From positions 1 through 62,233 of the forward strand of contig DATGIL010000035.1 of assembly GCA_035295745.1 (NCBI GenBank): a stretch of DNA of 62,233 bases, given 5' to 3'. The notes beneath the pieces were generated by a model. It saw only the letters and a program-made list of their open reading frames with translations. It was not told the DNA's origin and ran no database searches. Made by a program: the position numbers and the translations under genes. Below, piece after piece: positions 61,985 to 62,233 of this stretch. This DNA is from JAIQFL01 sp035295745 (GTDB lineage: Bacteria > Acidobacteriota > Terriglobia > Bryobacterales > Bryobacteraceae). Within the stretch, counting starts at the first letter, position 1, and each line of letters opens with the position of its first letter.

Positions 61985-62233
61985 ATGGCTCGCACCAGTT
62001 CGGCGAAGCCCGGAACCAACCTTAGGCCGCGGGCGAAGGATTCCCACCTCCGCGCCGGATCCTCGACACAGAAAAAGCATTACCCGATTGTAGGGGTCGG
62101 TGCTTCCGCCGGAGGCTTCGAAGCGTTCCGCGAACTGCTCGCGGCCTTGCCAGCGGATACCGGCCTGGCATTGGTGTTGGTGCAGCACCTCGACCCCGGA
62201 CATGAGAGCCTGCTGGCCAAGCTGCTTTCCAAG
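61985..62233 (+). CDS. CheB-type methylesterase domain protein, cut by window end
   Basis: The first 83 residues are present. A basic N-terminus of about 30 residues is followed by YPIVGVGASAGGFEAFRELL and LALVLVQHLDPGHESLLAKL, the start of a CheB methylesterase with its catalytic Ser in GASAGG and the His in VQHLDPGH. In soil bacteria this arrangement usually begins a large CheB-CheR-PAS-kinase fusion, but the rest is outside the window. AGGGAG lies ten bases before the ATG. Confidence 0.85.
   Translation, partial: MARTSSAKPGTNLRPRAKDSHLRAGSSTQKKHYPIVGVGASAGGFEAFRELLAALPADTGLALVLVQHLDPGHESLLAKLLSK

Noticed and set aside
1..62233. tRNA or rRNA genes
   Set aside because: No cloverleaf with a GGTTCGA-type arm or rRNA signature was recognised by eye; a tRNA search program was not available.

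Overview
The window looks like chromosome of a GC-rich soil acidobacterium, most likely a Solibacter/Bryobacter-type lineage. Supporting markers are an ADOP-family ABC permease, a TIGR03435 soil-type protein, a PEP-CTERM protein, a giant propeller-type hybrid histidine kinase, a NHLM-type peptide export cassette and an actinobacterial-type (group 1h/5) [NiFe]-hydrogenase locus. The assignment rests on gene families and dispersed repeats read by eye, not on a database search.

Layout. (1) 0.3-5.1 kb: a membrane thioredoxin-fold redoxin whose catalytic Cys codon is TGA (probable selenoprotein), a tryptophanase, a zinc-ribbon methyltransferase, an FmdE-like protein and ThiE. (2) 5.2-20.6 kb: the hydrogenase island, all on the + strand. 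A solitary small subunit is followed by a PAS histidine kinase and a NarL-type regulator in tightly coupled order. Then come the paired small and large subunits, a NifU-like protein, four hydrogenase-associated proteins of unknown biochemistry, the maturation protease, a small membrane protein, a YceI protein, a shortened HypE-like protein, a glutaredoxin-like protein, HypF, HypA and HypB. HypC, HypD and a full-length HypE are not in the window. (3) 20.8-31.9 kb: a PQQ dehydrogenase, an unrecognised 741-residue protein, and a three-gene NHLM-type exporter (HlyD, C39-peptidase ABC, second ABC). An 18-nt repeat array that keeps the reading frame is inserted between the exporter genes. (4) 31.9-45.4 kb: hybrid kinase, ADOP permease, DUF1254/1214 protein, truncated M19 dipeptidase, PEP-CTERM protein, carboxylesterase, a Mu-type transposase remnant and a TIGR03435 protein. 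(5) 45.7-62.2 kb: P-loop ATPase, M48 peptidase, DUF2339 membrane protein, a three-domain acyltransferase/acyl-ACP synthetase, then an ApbE/PepSY/EF-hand/two-component block in which three separate genes carry single-base frameshifts, and finally a CheB-type domain cut by the window end.

How it works together. The paired HhyS/HhyL would oxidise H2, possibly at trace levels as in relatives. NifU-like, HypA/B/F and the protease would serve cluster, nickel and cyanide-ligand assembly. The orphan small subunit coupled to a kinase and regulator suggests redox or H2-responsive control of the same island; this is inference. Dispersed short repeats are conspicuous: a 24-nt palindromic element, C-rich telomere-like tracts, and two tandem arrays that end in the same GAGCCGCG core.
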